A stretch of DNA of 64,000 nt from Apostichopus japonicus. Lineage: Eukaryota; Echinodermata; Holothuroidea; Aspidochirotida; Stichopodidae. Below the pieces are notes generated by a model. That model was not told the DNA's origin. It saw only the letters and a program-made list of their open reading frames with translations, and searched no databases. The translations under genes were made by a program, and so were the position numbers. The stretch is from assembly GCF_037975245.1 (NCBI RefSeq), contig NC_092565.1, forward strand, positions 11,590,499 through 11,654,498, written 5' to 3'. Positions 20,982 to 33,112 of this stretch are shown in pieces; positions within the stretch are counted from its first letter, which is position 1; every line of letters starts with the position of its first letter.

Positions 20982-22131
20982 AGAAGAGAGAGAAGAGAGA
21001 GAGAGAAGAGAAGAGAGGAGAGATGAAAGGGAGAAGAGAGAAGGCTTCTCGCGTTGCTTGGTGGATGGCACGAGTGTCATGCGACCTTGCGGAGGGTAGA
21101 GCGGCAGGCCGAAGGCGACGGCAGGCCGGCCCGATTCACCCGCAGAGATCTGGATCTCGTTCGAGAATTCGAGATCTCGTGGGGGACAGTCGGGAGGGGC
21201 AGTCGATCAGAGAGAAAGGAGAAGGGAGAGATGAGAGATGAGAGAGGAAGGAGAAGTGAGAAGGGAGAAGGCTTCTCGTGTTTTTTGTTGGTTGGCACAA
21301 GTGTCATGAGAGAAAGGAGAGATGATAGAGAAGGGAGAAGAGAGAAGGCTTCTCGCGTTGCTTGGTGATTGGCACGAGTGTCATGCGACCGGGCGGAGGG
21401 CAGAGTCGCAGGCCGAAGGCGACGGCAGGCCGGCCCGATTCACCCACAGAGATCATCGGTCTCGTTCGAAGTTTCGAGATCTCGTGGGGGGTAGTCGGGA
21501 GGGGTAGTCGAGTCGATCCGATACTCGAGAAGGCCTTCAATATCTGTCGTATGTGTATAAATGTCATGGTTGGACTCGTGCAAGATATATCCGGGAGCAA
21601 CCCCGACACTCCTCTGAAAATACGGGTTGCTCCCAGGTGAGAAGGTCGATTGTGTGGTCGATGGCACGAGTGTCATGCGACCGGGCGAGGGCCGAGTATT
21701 TAGCCGACGGTGACGGCAGGCCGCCCGATGGAGAAACGGTCAGATATCGAGCTTTCATCACGGGACCCGTTCGGGCTTGTTGCCGTTGCTGCGACCATGT
21801 GTTGCACTCGGCGCTCTGTACGGGCTTTTTCATCCAAGCAACGAATGCACGCTCGAGGCGTGCGATTGCTCTCCTCTATAACAGTGGACGAGCCGTCGCC
21901 CTCCCGCGTCGCTTCGAACCGGTCCCGTGTCCAAGGCGGGACCACTGCGACTCCTCTCGAAACGACCCAGTCGACTCGGGTAGAGATATACACCTCGAGA
22001 ATCCCTTCGGGCGGTTCTTCGATCACTGTACCGTAATAGCACGGCATCGAAGGTTGAGGATTGAGAGAGAAAGGGGAGTGCGAGAGCGACTCCAGGATGG
22101 CGAACGGGCCTAGCCCGGTTCCGTCGACCGT
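20982..22131 (+). other. Alpha/beta/delta spacer plus 5' ETS-like leader
   Basis: Leader 21585-22131. Delta has a single GGCCGAAGG unit where most copies have it twice. The same short form is at 33928-35061. Confidence 0.72.
21510..21584 (+). promoter_or_regulatory. A-type promoter-like element
   Basis: Box at 21556. Consensus sequence, 576 bp before 18S. Confidence 0.45.
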
Positions 22132-22308
22132 TACCTGGTTGATCCTGCCAGTAGTCATATGCTTGTCTCGAAGATTTAGCAATGCACGGCTAAGTACAAT
22201 CCTGAACATACAAGAGAAACTGCAGATGGCTCATTAGATCAGTTATGGTTTATTGGAGAAAGTCTTATACCATGGATAACTGTGGTAATTCTAGAGCTTA
22301 TACTAATG
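22132..22308 (+). pseudogene. 18S rRNA 5'-terminal fragment (copy 6)
   Basis: GATTTAGC form. The right junction reads GAGAGAGGAAGG, a variant shared with copies 16, 19 and 20. Confidence 0.93.
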
Positions 22309-23523
22309 AGAGAGGAAGGAAAAGGGAGAAGAGAGAAGGCTTCTCGCGTTGCTTGGTGGATGGCACGAGTGTCATGCGACCGGGCGGAGGGCAGAGTCGT
22401 AGGCCGAAGAAGACGGCAGGCCGGCCCGATCCACCCGCAGAGATGAGAGAGAAAGTAGAATGGAGAGATGAAGAATGAGAGAGGAAGGAGAAGAGAGAAG
22501 GCTTCTCGCGTTGCTTGGTGGCTGGCACGAGTGTCATGCGACCGGGCGGAGGGCAGAGCGGCAGGCCGAAGGCGACGGCAGGCCGGCCCGATTCACCCGC
22601 AGAGATATGGATCTCGTTCGAGAATTCGAGATCTCGTGGGGGCAGTCGGGAGGGGCATTCGAGTCGATCAGAGAGAAAGGAGAAGGGAGAGATGAGAGAT
22701 GAGAGAGAAAGGAGAGGGGAGAAGGGAGAAGAGAGAAGGCTTCTCGCGTTGTTCGGTGGATGGCACAAGTGTCATGAGAGAAAGGAGAAAGGAGAAGGGA
22801 GAGATGAGAGATGAGAGAGAAAGGAGAAGGGAGAAGAGAGTAGGCTTCTCGCGTTGCTTGGTGGATGGCACGAGTGTCATGCGACCTGGCAGAGTGGCGG
22901 GTCGAAGGCGACGGCAGGCCGGCCCGATGCATCTGCAAGATCTGACCCTCGTTCGAGATTTTGAGATCTCTTTAGTGTAGCGGGTATTGGCTTAAGTGTG
23001 TGATCCAATGGTCAGAACGAGTGGGCAGAGTGAATCGGATTCTATATATGAGGGGGGTTGTAGAGTCGATCCAAGACTCGAGAAGGCTTTTAATATCTGT
23101 CGTGGGTGTATAAATGTCATGGTTGGACACTTGCGGGCCCTCTCGTAGGGTCGGCCGTCGTTTCTTCGCGACCATGTGTTGCAACTCGGCGCTCTCACGG
23201 GGTTCATCCACTCACCCCCGTGAGCAGAGGTGTCCCTCCGTGCACACGTATATATCAACGTTCAGATATGAAGCTTTCGCGGACGGGAGTCCACCCGAGA
23301 CTCGAAAAGGCTCCTTGCCTGTGGTACGTAAATATTTTTGCACGTCTAGACTCTTGCTGGCCTTCTCGGTAGGGTCAGCCGTCGTTTCATCGCGACCATG
23401 TGTTGCAACTCGGCGCTCAGAACGGGGGTTTTCACCCACTCGCCCCGTGAGCAGAAGATTCTTTCGTGCATATTATCTACAAACCCAGATATTGAGCTTT
23501 TTTATCCGCAGAACCCCCGGTGG
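22309..23523 (+). repeat. Epsilon/beta2/gamma/B unit (1.2 kb)
   Basis: Epsilon2 changes into an alpha tail at CATTCGAGTCGATCAGAGAG. The same chimera, also 1,215 bp long, is at 56253-57467. B box at 23109, A-interrupted C-run. Epsilon has AGAAGACGG for AGGCGACGG. Confidence 0.9.
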
Positions 23524-24685
23524 AGAAGAGAGAAGAGAGAAAAGAGAGAGAGGAGAGATGAAAGGGAGAAGAGAGAAGGCTTCTCGCGTTGCTTGGTGGA
23601 TGGCACGAGTGTCATGCGACCTGGCGGAGGGTAGAGCGGCAGGCCGAAGGCGACGGCAGGCCGGCCCGATTCACCCGCAGAGATCTGGATCTCGTTCGAG
23701 AATTCGAGATCTCGTGGGGGACAGTCGGGAGGGGCAGTCGATCAGAGAGAAAGGAGAAGGGAGAGATGAGAGATGAGAGAGAAAGGAGAAGTGAGAAGGG
23801 AGAAGGCTTCTCGTGTTTTTTGTTGGTTGGCACAAGTTTCATGAGAGAAAGGAGAGATGATAGAGAAGGGAGAAGAGAGAAGGCTTCTCGCGTTGCTTGG
23901 TGATTGGCACGAGTGTCATGCGACCGGGCGGAGGGCAGAGTCGCAGGCCGAAGGCCGAAGGCGACGGCAGGCCGGCCCGATTCACCCACAGAGATCATCG
24001 GTCTCGTTCGAAGTTTCGAGATCTCGTGGGGGTAGTCGGGAGGGGTAGTCGAGTCGATCCGATACTCGAGAAGGCCTTCAATATCTGTCGTATGTGTATA
24101 AATGTCATGGTTGGACTCGTGCAAGATATATCCGGGAGCAACCCCGACACTCCTCTGAAAATACGGGTTGCTCCCAGGTGAGAAGGTCGATTGTGTGGTC
24201 GATGGCACGAGTGTCATGCGACCGGGCGAGGGCCGAGTATTTAGCCGACGGTGACGGCAGGCCGCCCGATGGAGAAACGGTCAGATATCGAGCTTTCATC
24301 ACGGGACCCGTTCGGGCTTGTTGCCGTTGCTGCGACCATGTGTTGCACTCGGCGCTCTGTACGGGCTTTTTCATCCAAGCAACGAATGCACGCTCGAGGC
24401 GTGCAATTGCTCTCCTCTATAACAGTGGACGAGCCGTCGCCCTCCCGCGTCGCCCTCCCGCGTCGCTTCGAACCGGTCCCGTGTCCAAGGCGGGACCACT
24501 GCGACTCCTCTCGAAACGACCCAGTCGACTCGGGTAGAAATATACACCTCGAGAATCCCTTCGGGCGGTTCTTCGATCACTGTACCGTAATAGCACGGCA
24601 TCGAAGGTTGAGGATTGAGAGAGAAAGGGGAGTGCGAGAGCGACTCCAGGATGGCGAACGGGCCTAGCCCGGTTCCGTCGACCGT
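23524..24685 (+). other. Spacer plus 5' ETS-like leader with 13-bp duplication
   Basis: Leader 24126-24685. CCCTCCCGCGTCG is present twice in a row (about 24441-24466), lengthening box-to-18S to 589 bp. The same duplication is at 46382-46941. GTGCAATTGC and AGAAATATACACC are private. Confidence 0.72.
24051..24125 (+). promoter_or_regulatory. A-type promoter-like element
   Basis: Box at 24097. It is 589 bp before 18S because of the 13-bp leader duplication. Confidence 0.45.
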
Positions 24686-24862
24686 TACCTGGTTGATCCT
24701 GCCAGTAGTCATATGCTTGTCTCGAAGATTAAGCAATGCACGGCTAAGTACAATCCTGAACATACAAGAGAAACTGCAGATGGCTCATTAGATCAGTTAT
24801 TGTTTATTGGAGAAAGTCTTATACCATGGATAACTGTGGTAATTCTAGAGCTTATACTAATG
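24686..24862 (+). pseudogene. 18S rRNA 5'-terminal fragment (copy 7)
   Basis: Private change GTTATTGTTTATTGG (others GTTATGGTTTATTGG). Confidence 0.93.
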
Positions 24863-25683
24863 AGAGAGAAAGGAAAAGGGAGAAGAGAGAAGGCTTCTCG
24901 CGTTGCTTGGTGGATGGCACGAGTGTCATGCGACCGGGCGGAGGGCAGAGTCGTAGGCCGAAGGCGACGGCAGGCCGGCCCGATCCACCCGAAGAGATGA
25001 GAGAGAAAGTAGAATGGAGAGATGAAGAATGAGAGAGGAAGGAGAAGAGAGAAGGCTTCTCGCGTTGCTTGGTGGCTGGCACGAGTGTCATGCGACGGGG
25101 CGGAGGGCAGAGCGGCAGGCCGAAGGCGACGGCAGGCCGGCCCGATTCACCCGCAGAGATCTGGATCTCGTTCGAGAATTCGAGATCTCGTGGGGGCAGT
25201 CGGGAGGGGTATTCGAGTCGATCCGAGACTCGTGAAGGCTTTCAATATCTGTCGTGTGTGTATAAATGTCATGGTTGGACACTTGCGGGCCCTCTCGTAG
25301 GGTCGGCCGTCGTTTCTTCGCGACCATGTGTTGCAACTCGGCGCTCTCACGGGGTTCATCCACTCCCCCCCCCCCCCCGTGAGCAGAGGTGTCCCTCCGT
25401 GCACACGTATATATCAACGTTCAGATATGAAGCTTTCGCGGACGGGAGTCCACCCGAGACTCGAAAAGGCTCCTTGCCTGTGGTGCGTAAATATTTTTGC
25501 ACGTCTTAGACTCTTGCTGGCCTTCTCGGTAGGGTCAGCCGTCGTTTCATCGCGACCATGTGTTGCAACTCGGCGCTCAGAACGGGGGTTTTCACCCACT
25601 CGCCCCGTGAGCAGAAGATTCTTTCGTGCATATTATCTACAAACCCAGATATTGAGCTTTTTCATCCGCAGAACCCCCGGTGG
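24863..25683 (+). repeat. Epsilon/B unit
   Basis: B box at 25261, C-run of 14 at 25365-25378. An extra T in CACGTCTTAGACTC. Epsilon has CACCCGAAGAG and epsilon2 GCGACGGGGCGG, both shared with 29060-29819. Confidence 0.9.
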
Positions 25684-26743
25684 AGAAGAGAGAAGAGAGA
25701 GAGAGAGGAGAGATGAAAGGGAGAAGAGAGAAGGCTTCTCGCGTTGCTTGGTGGATGGCACGAGTGTCATGCGACCTGGCGGAGGGTAGAGCGGCAGGCC
25801 GAAGGCGACGGCAGGCCGGCCCGATTCACCCGCAGAGATCTGGATCTCGTTCGAGAATTCGAGATCTCGTGGGGGGCAGTCGGGAGGGGCAGTCGATCAG
25901 AGAGAAAGGAGAAGGGAGAGATGAGAGATGAGAGAGAAAGGAGAGGGGAGAAGGCAGAAGAGAGAAGGCTTCTCGCGTTGTTCGGTGGATGGCACAAGTG
26001 TCATGAGAGAAAGGAGAAGGGAGAGATGAGAGATGAGAGAGAAAGGAGAAGGGAGAAGAGAGTAGGCTTCTCGCGTTGCTGGTGGATGGCACGAGTGTCA
26101 TGCGACCTGGCAGAGTGGCGGGTCGAAGGCGACGGCAGGCCGGCCCGATGCATCTGCAAGATCTGACCCTCGTTCGAGATTTTGAGATCTCTTTAGTGTA
26201 GCGGGTATTGGCTTAAGTGTGTGATCCAATGGTCAGAACGAGTGGGCAGAGTGAATCGGATTCTATATATGAGGGGGGTTGTAGAGTCGATCCAAGACTC
26301 GAGAAGGCTTTTAATATCTGTCGTGGGTGTATAAATGTCATGGTTGGACACTTGCGGGCCCTCTCGTAGGGTCGGCCGTCGTTTCTTCGCGACCATGTGT
26401 TGCAACTCGGCGCTCTCACGGGGTTCATCCACTCCCCCCGTGAGCAGAGGTGTCCCTCCGTGCACACGTATATATCAACGTTCAGATATGAAGCTTTCGC
26501 GGACGGGAGTCCACCCGAGACTCGAAAAGGCTCCTTGCCTGTGGTGCGTAAATATTTTTGCACGTCTAGACTCTTGCTGGCCTTCTCGGTAGGGTCAGCC
26601 GTCGTTTCATCGCGACCATGTGTTGCAACTCGGCGCTCAGAGCGGGGGTTTTCACCCACTCGCCCCGTGAGCAGAAGGTTCTTTCGTGCATATTATCTAC
26701 AAACCCAGATATTGAGCTTTTTCATCCGCAGAACCCCCGGTGG
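25684..26743 (+). repeat. Alpha/beta2/gamma/B unit
   Basis: B box at 26330, shortest C-run class (6, at 26434-26439). Confidence 0.9.
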
Positions 26744-27884
26744 AGAAGAGAGAGAGAGAAGAGAAGAGAGGAGAGATGGAAGGGAGAAGAGAGAAGGCTT
26801 CTCGCGTTGCTTGGTGGATGGCACGAGTGTCATGCGACCTTGCGGAGGGTAGAGCGGCAGGCCGAAAGCGACGGCAGGCCGGCCCGATTCACCCGCAGAG
26901 ATCTGGATCTCGTTCGAGAATTCGAGATCTCGTGGGGGACAGTCGGGAGGGGCAGTCGATCAGAGAGAAAGGAGAAGGGAGAGATGAGAGATGAGAGAGA
27001 AAGGAGAAGTGAGAAGGGAGAAGGCTTCTCGTGTTTTTTGTTGGTTGGCACAAGTGTCATGAGAGAAAGGAGAGATGATAGAGCAGAGAGAAGGCTTCTC
27101 GCGTTGCTTGGTGATTGGCACGAGTGTCATGCGACCGGGCGGAGGGCAGAGTCGCAGGCCGAAGGCCGAAGGCGACGGCAGGCCGGCCCGATTCACCCAC
27201 AGAGATCATCGGTCTCGTTCGAAGTTTCGAGATCTCGTGGGGGGTAGTCGGGAGGGGTAGTCGAGTCGATCCGATACTCGAGAAGGCCTTCAATATCTGT
27301 CGTATGTGTATAAATGTCATGGTTGGACTCGTGCAAGATATATCCGGGAGCAACCCCGACACTCCTCTGAAAATACGGGTTGCTCCCAGGTGAGAAGGTC
27401 GATTGTGTGGTCGATGGCACGAGTGTCATGCGACCGGGCGAGGGCCGAGTATTTAGCCGACGGTGACCACAGGCCGCCCGATGGAGAAACGGTCAGATAT
27501 CGAGCTTTCATCACGGGACCCGTTCGGGCTTGTTGCCGTTGCTGCGACCATGTGTTGCACTCGGCGCTCTGTACGGGCTTTTTCATCCAAGCAACGAATG
27601 CACGCTCGAGGCGTGCGATTGCTCTCCTCTATAACAGTGGACGAGCCGTCGCCCTCCCGCGTCGCTTCGAACCGGTCCCGTGTCCAAGGCGGGACCACTG
27701 CGACTCCTCTCGAAACGACCCAGTCGACTCGGGTAGAGATATACACCTCGAGAATCCCTTCGGGCGGTTCTTCGATCACTGTACCGTAATAGCACGGCAT
27801 CGAAGGTTGAGGATTGAGAGAGAAAGGGGAGTGCGAGAGCGACTCCAGGATGGCGAACGGGCCTAGCCCGGTTCCGTCGACCGT
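26744..27884 (+). other. Alpha/beta/delta spacer plus 5' ETS-like leader
   Basis: Leader 27338-27884 with private GGTGACCACAGGCCG. The beta-delta joint reads GATAGAGCAGAG. Confidence 0.72.
27263..27337 (+). promoter_or_regulatory. A-type promoter-like element
   Basis: Box at 27309. Consensus sequence, 576 bp before 18S. Confidence 0.45.
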
Positions 27885-28061
27885 TACCTGGTTGATCCTG
27901 CCAGTAGTCATATGCTTGTCTCGAAGATTAAGCAATGCACGGCTAAGTACAATCCTGAACATACAAGAGAAACTGCAGATGGCTCATTAGATCAGTTATG
28001 GTTTATTGGAGAAAGTTTTATACCATGGATAACTGTGGTAATTCTAGAGCTTATACTAATG
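27885..28061 (+). pseudogene. 18S rRNA 5'-terminal fragment (copy 8)
   Basis: Private change GAAAGTTTTATACC. The next head begins only 998 bp downstream. Confidence 0.93.
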
Positions 28062-28882
28062 AGAGAGAAAGGAAAAGGGAGAAGAGAGAAGGCTTCTCGC
28101 GTTGCTTGGTGATTGGCACGAGTGTCATGCGACCGGGCGGAGGGCAGAGTCGCAGGCCGAAGGCCGAAGGCGACGGCAGGCCGGCCCGATTCACCCACAG
28201 AGATCATCGGTCTCGTTCGAAGTTTCGAGATCTCGTGGGGGGTAGTCGGGAGGGGTAGTCGAGTCGATCCGATACTCGAGAAGGCCTTCAATATCTGTCG
28301 TATGTGTATAAATGTCATGGTTGGACTCGTGCAAGATATATCCGGGAGCAACCCCGATACTCCTCTGAAAATACGGGTTGCTCCCAGGTGAGAAGGTCGA
28401 TTGTGTGGTCGATGGCACGAGTGTCATGCGACCGGGCGAGGGCCGAGTATTTAGCCGACGGTGACGGCAGGCCGCCCGATGGAGAAACGGTCAGATATCG
28501 AGCTTTCATCACGGGACCCGTTCGGGCTTGTTGCCGTTGCTGCGACCATGTGTTGCACTCGGCGCTCTGTACGGGCTTTTTCATCCAAGCAACCAATGCA
28601 CGCTCGAGGCGTGCGATTGCTCTCCTCTATAACAGTGGACGAGCCGTCGCCCTCCCGCGTCGCTTCGAACCGGTCCCGTGTCCAAGGCGGGACCACTGCG
28701 ACTCCTCTCGAAACGACCCAGTCGACTCGGGTAGAGATATACACCTCGAGAATCCCTTCGGGCGGTTCTTCGATCACTGTACCGTAATAGCACGGCATCG
28801 AAGGTTGAGGATTGAGAGAGAAAGGGGAGTGCGAGAGCGACTCCAGGATGGCGAACGGGCCTAGCCCGGTTCCGTCGACCGT
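28062..28882 (+). other. Delta block plus 5' ETS-like leader (minimal spacing)
   Basis: The purine tract after the previous head leads straight to delta (28062-28260), then promoter and leader (28336-28882). No B, alpha, beta, gamma or epsilon block intervenes, giving the shortest A unit in the window. Variants: CCCCGATACTCC and AAGCAACCAATG. Confidence 0.75.
28261..28335 (+). promoter_or_regulatory. A-type promoter-like element
   Basis: Box at 28307. Only about 250 bp after the preceding 18S head. Confidence 0.45.
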
Positions 28883-29059
28883 TACCTGGTTGATCCTGCC
28901 AGTAGTCATATGCTTGTCTCGAAGATTAAGCAATGCACGGCTAAGTACAATCCTGAACATACAAGAGAAACTGCAGATGGCTCATTAGATCAGTTATGGT
29001 TTATTGGAGAAAGTCTTATACCATGGATAACTGTGGTAATTCTAGAGCTTATACTAATG
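28883..29059 (+). pseudogene. 18S rRNA 5'-terminal fragment (copy 9)
   Basis: Reference-like copy closing the 998-bp minimal unit. Confidence 0.93.
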
Positions 29060-29819
29060 AGAGAGAAAGGAAAAGGGAGAAGAGAGAAGGCTTCTCGCGT
29101 TGCTTGGTGGATGGCACGAGTGTCATGCGACCGGGCGGAGGGCAGAGTCGTAGGCCGAAGGCGACGGCAGGCCGCCCGATCCACCCGAAGAGATGAGAGA
29201 GAAAGTAGAATGGAGAGATGAAGAATGAGAGAGGAAGGAGAAGAGAGAAGGCTTCTCGCGTTGCTTGGTGGCTGGCACGAGTGTCATGCGACGGGGCGGA
29301 GGGCAGAGCGGCAGGCGGAAGGCGACGGCAGGCCGGCCCGATTCACCCGCAGAGATCTGGATCTCGTTCGAGAATTCGAGATCTCGTGGGGGCAGTCGGG
29401 AGGGGCATTCGAGTCGATCCGAGACTCGTGAAGGCTTTCAATATCTGTCGTGTGTGTATAAATGTCATGGTTGGACACTTGCGGGCCCTCTCGTAGGGTC
29501 GGCCGTCGTTTCTTCGCGACCATGTGTTGCAACTCGGCGCTCTCACGGGGTTCATCCACTCCCCCCCGTGAGCAGAGGTGTCCCTCCGTGCACACGTATA
29601 TATCAACGTTCAGATATGAAGCTTTCGCGGACGGGAGTCCACCCGAGACTGGAAAAGGCTCCTTGCCTGTGGTGCGTAAATATTTTTGCACGTCTAGACT
29701 CTTGCTGGCCTTCTCGGTAGGGTCAGCCGTCGTTTCATCGCGACCATGTGTTGCAACTCGGCGCTCAGAACGGGGGTTTTCACCCACTCGCCCCGTGAGC
29801 AGAAGATTCTTTCGTGCAT
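29060..29819 (+). repeat. Epsilon/B unit, right-truncated
   Basis: B box at 29457, C-run of 7. The unit stops after TTCTTTCGTGCAT and joins GGCTTGGTGGATGG of an alpha block, losing the last 50 bp or so of B and the purine tract. Epsilon has CAGGCCGCCCGATCC. Confidence 0.88.
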
Positions 29820-30734
29820 GGCTTGGTGGATGGCACGAGTGTCATGCGACCTTGCGGAGGGTAGAGCGGCAGGCCGAAAGCGACGGCAGGCCGGCCCGAT
29901 TCACCCGCAGAGATCTGGATCTCGTTCGAGAATTCGAGATCTCGTGGGGGACAGTCGGGAGGGGCAGTCGATCAGAGAGAAAGGAGAAGGGAGAGATGAG
30001 AGATGAGAGAGAAAGGAGAAGTGAGAAGGGAGAAGGCTTTCTCGTGTTTTTTGTTGGTTGGCACAAGTGTCATGAGAGAAAGGAGAGATGATAGAGAAGG
30101 GAGAAGAGAGAAGGCTTCTCGCGTTGCTTGGTGATTGGCACGAGTGTCATGCGACTGGGCGGAGGGCAGAGCGGCAGGCCGAAGGCGACGGCAGGCCGGC
30201 CCGATTCACCCGCAGAGATCTGGATCTCGTTCGAGAATTCGAGATCTCGTGGGGGCAGTCGGGAGGGGCATTCGAGTCGATCCGAGACTCGTGAAGGCTT
30301 TCAATATCTGTCGTGTGTGTATAAATGTCATGGTTGGACACTTGCGGGCCCTCTCGTAGGGTCGGCCGTCGTTTCTTCGCGACCATGTGTTGCAACTCGG
30401 CGCTCTCACGGGGTTCATCCACTCCCCCCCGTGAGCAGAGGTGTCCCTCCGTGCACACGTATATATCAACGTTCAGATATGAAGCTTTCGCGGACGGGAG
30501 TCCACCCGAGACTCGAAAAGGCTCCTTGCCTGTGGTGCGTAAATATTTTTGCACGTCTAGACTCTTGCTGGCCTTCTCGGTAGGGTCAGCCGTCGTTTCA
30601 TCGCGACCATGTGTTGCAACTCGGCGCTCAGAACGGGGGTTTTCACCCACTCGCCCCGTGAGCAGAAGATTCTTTCGTGCATATTATCTGCAAACCCAGA
30701 TATTGAGCTTTTTCATCCGCAGAACCCCCGGTGG
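29820..30734 (+). repeat. Alpha/beta/epsilon2-B hybrid unit
   Basis: After alpha and beta, the GTGATTGGCACGAG start of delta switches into epsilon2 (GCGACTGGGCGG then AGAGCGGCAGG) and a B unit. B box at 30320, C-run of 7. Beta has an extra T (GGCTTTCTCGTG), shared with 38176-39314. Confidence 0.88.
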
Positions 30735-31785
30735 AGAAGAGAGAAGAGAGAGAAGAGAGAGAGAGGAGAGGAGAGATGAAAGGGAGAAGAGAGAAGGCTT
30801 CTCGCGTTGCTTGGTGGATGGCACGAGTGTCATGCGACCTGGCGGAGGGTAGAGCGGCAGGCCGAAGGCGACGGCAGGCCGGCCCGATTCACCCGCAGAT
30901 ATCTGGATCTCGTTCGAGAATTCGAGATCTCGTGGGGGACAGTCGGGAGGGGCAGTCGATCAGAGAGAAAGGAGAAGGGAGAGATGAGAGAGAAAGGAGA
31001 GGGGAGAAGGGAGAAGGCTTCTCGTGTTGTTCGGTGGATGGCACAAGTGTCATGAGAGAAAGGAGAAGGGAGAGGAGAGAGAAAGGAGAAGGGAGAAGAG
31101 AGTAGGCTTCTCGCGTTGCCTTGTGGATGGCACGAGTGTCATGCGACCTGGCAGAGTGGCGGGTCGAAGGCGACGGCAGGCCGGCCCGATGCATCTGCAA
31201 GATCTGACCCTCGTTCGAGATTTTGAGATCTCTTTAGTGTAGCGGGTATTGGCTTAAGTGTGTGATCCAATGGTCAGAACGAGTGGGCAGAGTGAATCGG
31301 ATTCTATATATGAGGGGGGTTGTAGAGTCGATCCAAGACTCGAGAAGGCTTTTAATATCTGTCGTGGGTGTATAAATGTCATGGTTGGACACTTGCGGGC
31401 CCTCTCGTAGGGTCGGCCGTCGTTTCTTCGCGACCATGTGTTGCAACTCGGCGCTCTCACGGGGTTCATCCACTCCCCCCCGTGAGCAGAGGTGTCCCTC
31501 CGTGCACACGTATATATCAACGTTCAGATATGAAGCTTTCGCGGACGGGAGTCCACCCGAGACTCGAAAAGGCTCCTTGCCTGTGGTGCGTAAATATTTT
31601 TGCACGTCTAGACTCTTGCTGGCCTTCTCGGTAGGGTCAGCCGTCGTTTCATCGCGACCATGTGTTGCAACTCGGCGCTCAGAGCGGGGGTTTTCACCCA
31701 CTCGCCCCGTGAGCAGAAGGTTCTTTCGTGCATATTATCTACAAACCCAGATATTGAGCTTTTTCATCCGCAGAACCCCCGGTGG
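30735..31785 (+). repeat. Alpha/beta2/gamma/B unit
   Basis: B box at 31371, C-run of 7. Alpha has CGCAGATATCTGG and gamma GTTGCCTTGTGG. The purine tracts are shorter than usual. Confidence 0.9.
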
Positions 31786-32935
31786 AGAAGAGAGAGAAGA
31801 GAGAGAGAGAAGAGAAGAGAGGAGAGATGGAAGGGAGAAGAGAGAAGGCTTCTCGCGTTGCTTGGTGGATGGCACGAGTGTCATGCGACCTTGCGGAGGG
31901 TAGAGCGGCAGGCCGAAAGCGACGGCAGGCCGGCCCGATTCACCCGCAGAGATCTGGATCTCGTTCGAGAATTCGAGATCTCGTGGGGGACAGTCGGGAG
32001 GGGCAGTCGATCAGAGAGAAAGGAGAAGGGAGAGATGAGAGATGAGAGAGAAAGGAGAAGTGAGAAGGGAGAAGGCTTCTCGTGTTTTTTGTTGGTTGGC
32101 ACAAGTGTCATGAGAGAAAGGAGAGATGATAGAGAAGAGAGAAGGCTTCTCGCGTTGCTTGGTGATTGGCACGAGTGTCATGCGACCGGGCGGAGGGCAG
32201 AGTCGCAGGCCGAAGGCCGAAGGCGACGGCAGGCCGGCCCGATTCACCCACAGAGATCATCGGTCTCGTTCGAAGTTTCGAGATCTCGTGGGGGGTAGTC
32301 GGGAGGGGTAGTCGAGTCGATCCGATACTCGAGAAGGCCTTCAATATCTGTCGTATGTGTATAAATGTCATGGTTGGACTCGTGCAAGATATATCCGGGA
32401 GCAACCCCGACACTCCTCTGAACATACGGGTTGCTCCCAGGTGAGAAGGTCGATTGTGTGGTCGATGGCACGAGTGTCATGCGACCGGGCGAGGGCCGAG
32501 TATTTAGCCGACGGTGACGGCAGGCCGCCCGATGGAGAAACGGTCAGATATCGAGCTTTCATCACGGGACCCGTTCGGGCTTGTTGCCGTTGCTGCGACC
32601 ATGTGTTGCACTCGGCGCTCTGTACGGGCTTTTTCATCCAAGCAACGAATGCACGCTCGAGGCGTGCGATTGCTCTCCTCTATAACAGTGGACGAGCCGT
32701 CGCCCTCCCGCGTCGCTTCGAACCGGTCCCGTGTCCAAGGCGGGACCACTGCGACTCCTCTCGAAACGACCCAGTCGACTCGGGTAGAGATATACACCTC
32801 GAGAATCCCTTCGGGCGGTTCTTCGATCACTGTACCGTAATAGCACGGCATCGAAGGTTGAGGATTGAGAGAGAAAGGGGAGTGCGAGAGCGACTCCAGG
32901 ATGGCGAACGGGCCTAGCCCGGTTCCGTCGACCGT
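31786..32935 (+). other. Alpha/beta/delta spacer plus 5' ETS-like leader
   Basis: Leader 32389-32935 with CTGAACATACGGG, shared only with 38768-39314 (others CTGAAAATACGGG). Confidence 0.72.
32314..32388 (+). promoter_or_regulatory. A-type promoter-like element
   Basis: Box at 32360. Consensus sequence, 576 bp before 18S. Confidence 0.45.
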
Positions 32936-33112
32936 TACCTGGTTGATCCTGCCAGTAGTCATATGCTTGTCTCGAAGATTAAGCAATGCACGGCTAAGTA
33001 CAATCCTGAACATACAAGAGAAACTGCAGATGGCTCATTAGATCAGTTATGGTTTATTGGAGAAAGTCTTATACCATGGATAACTGTGGTAATTCTAGAG
33101 CTTATACTAATG
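32936..33112 (+). pseudogene. 18S rRNA 5'-terminal fragment (copy 10)
   Basis: Reference-like copy. It is followed directly by beta2, unlike any other head. Confidence 0.93.
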
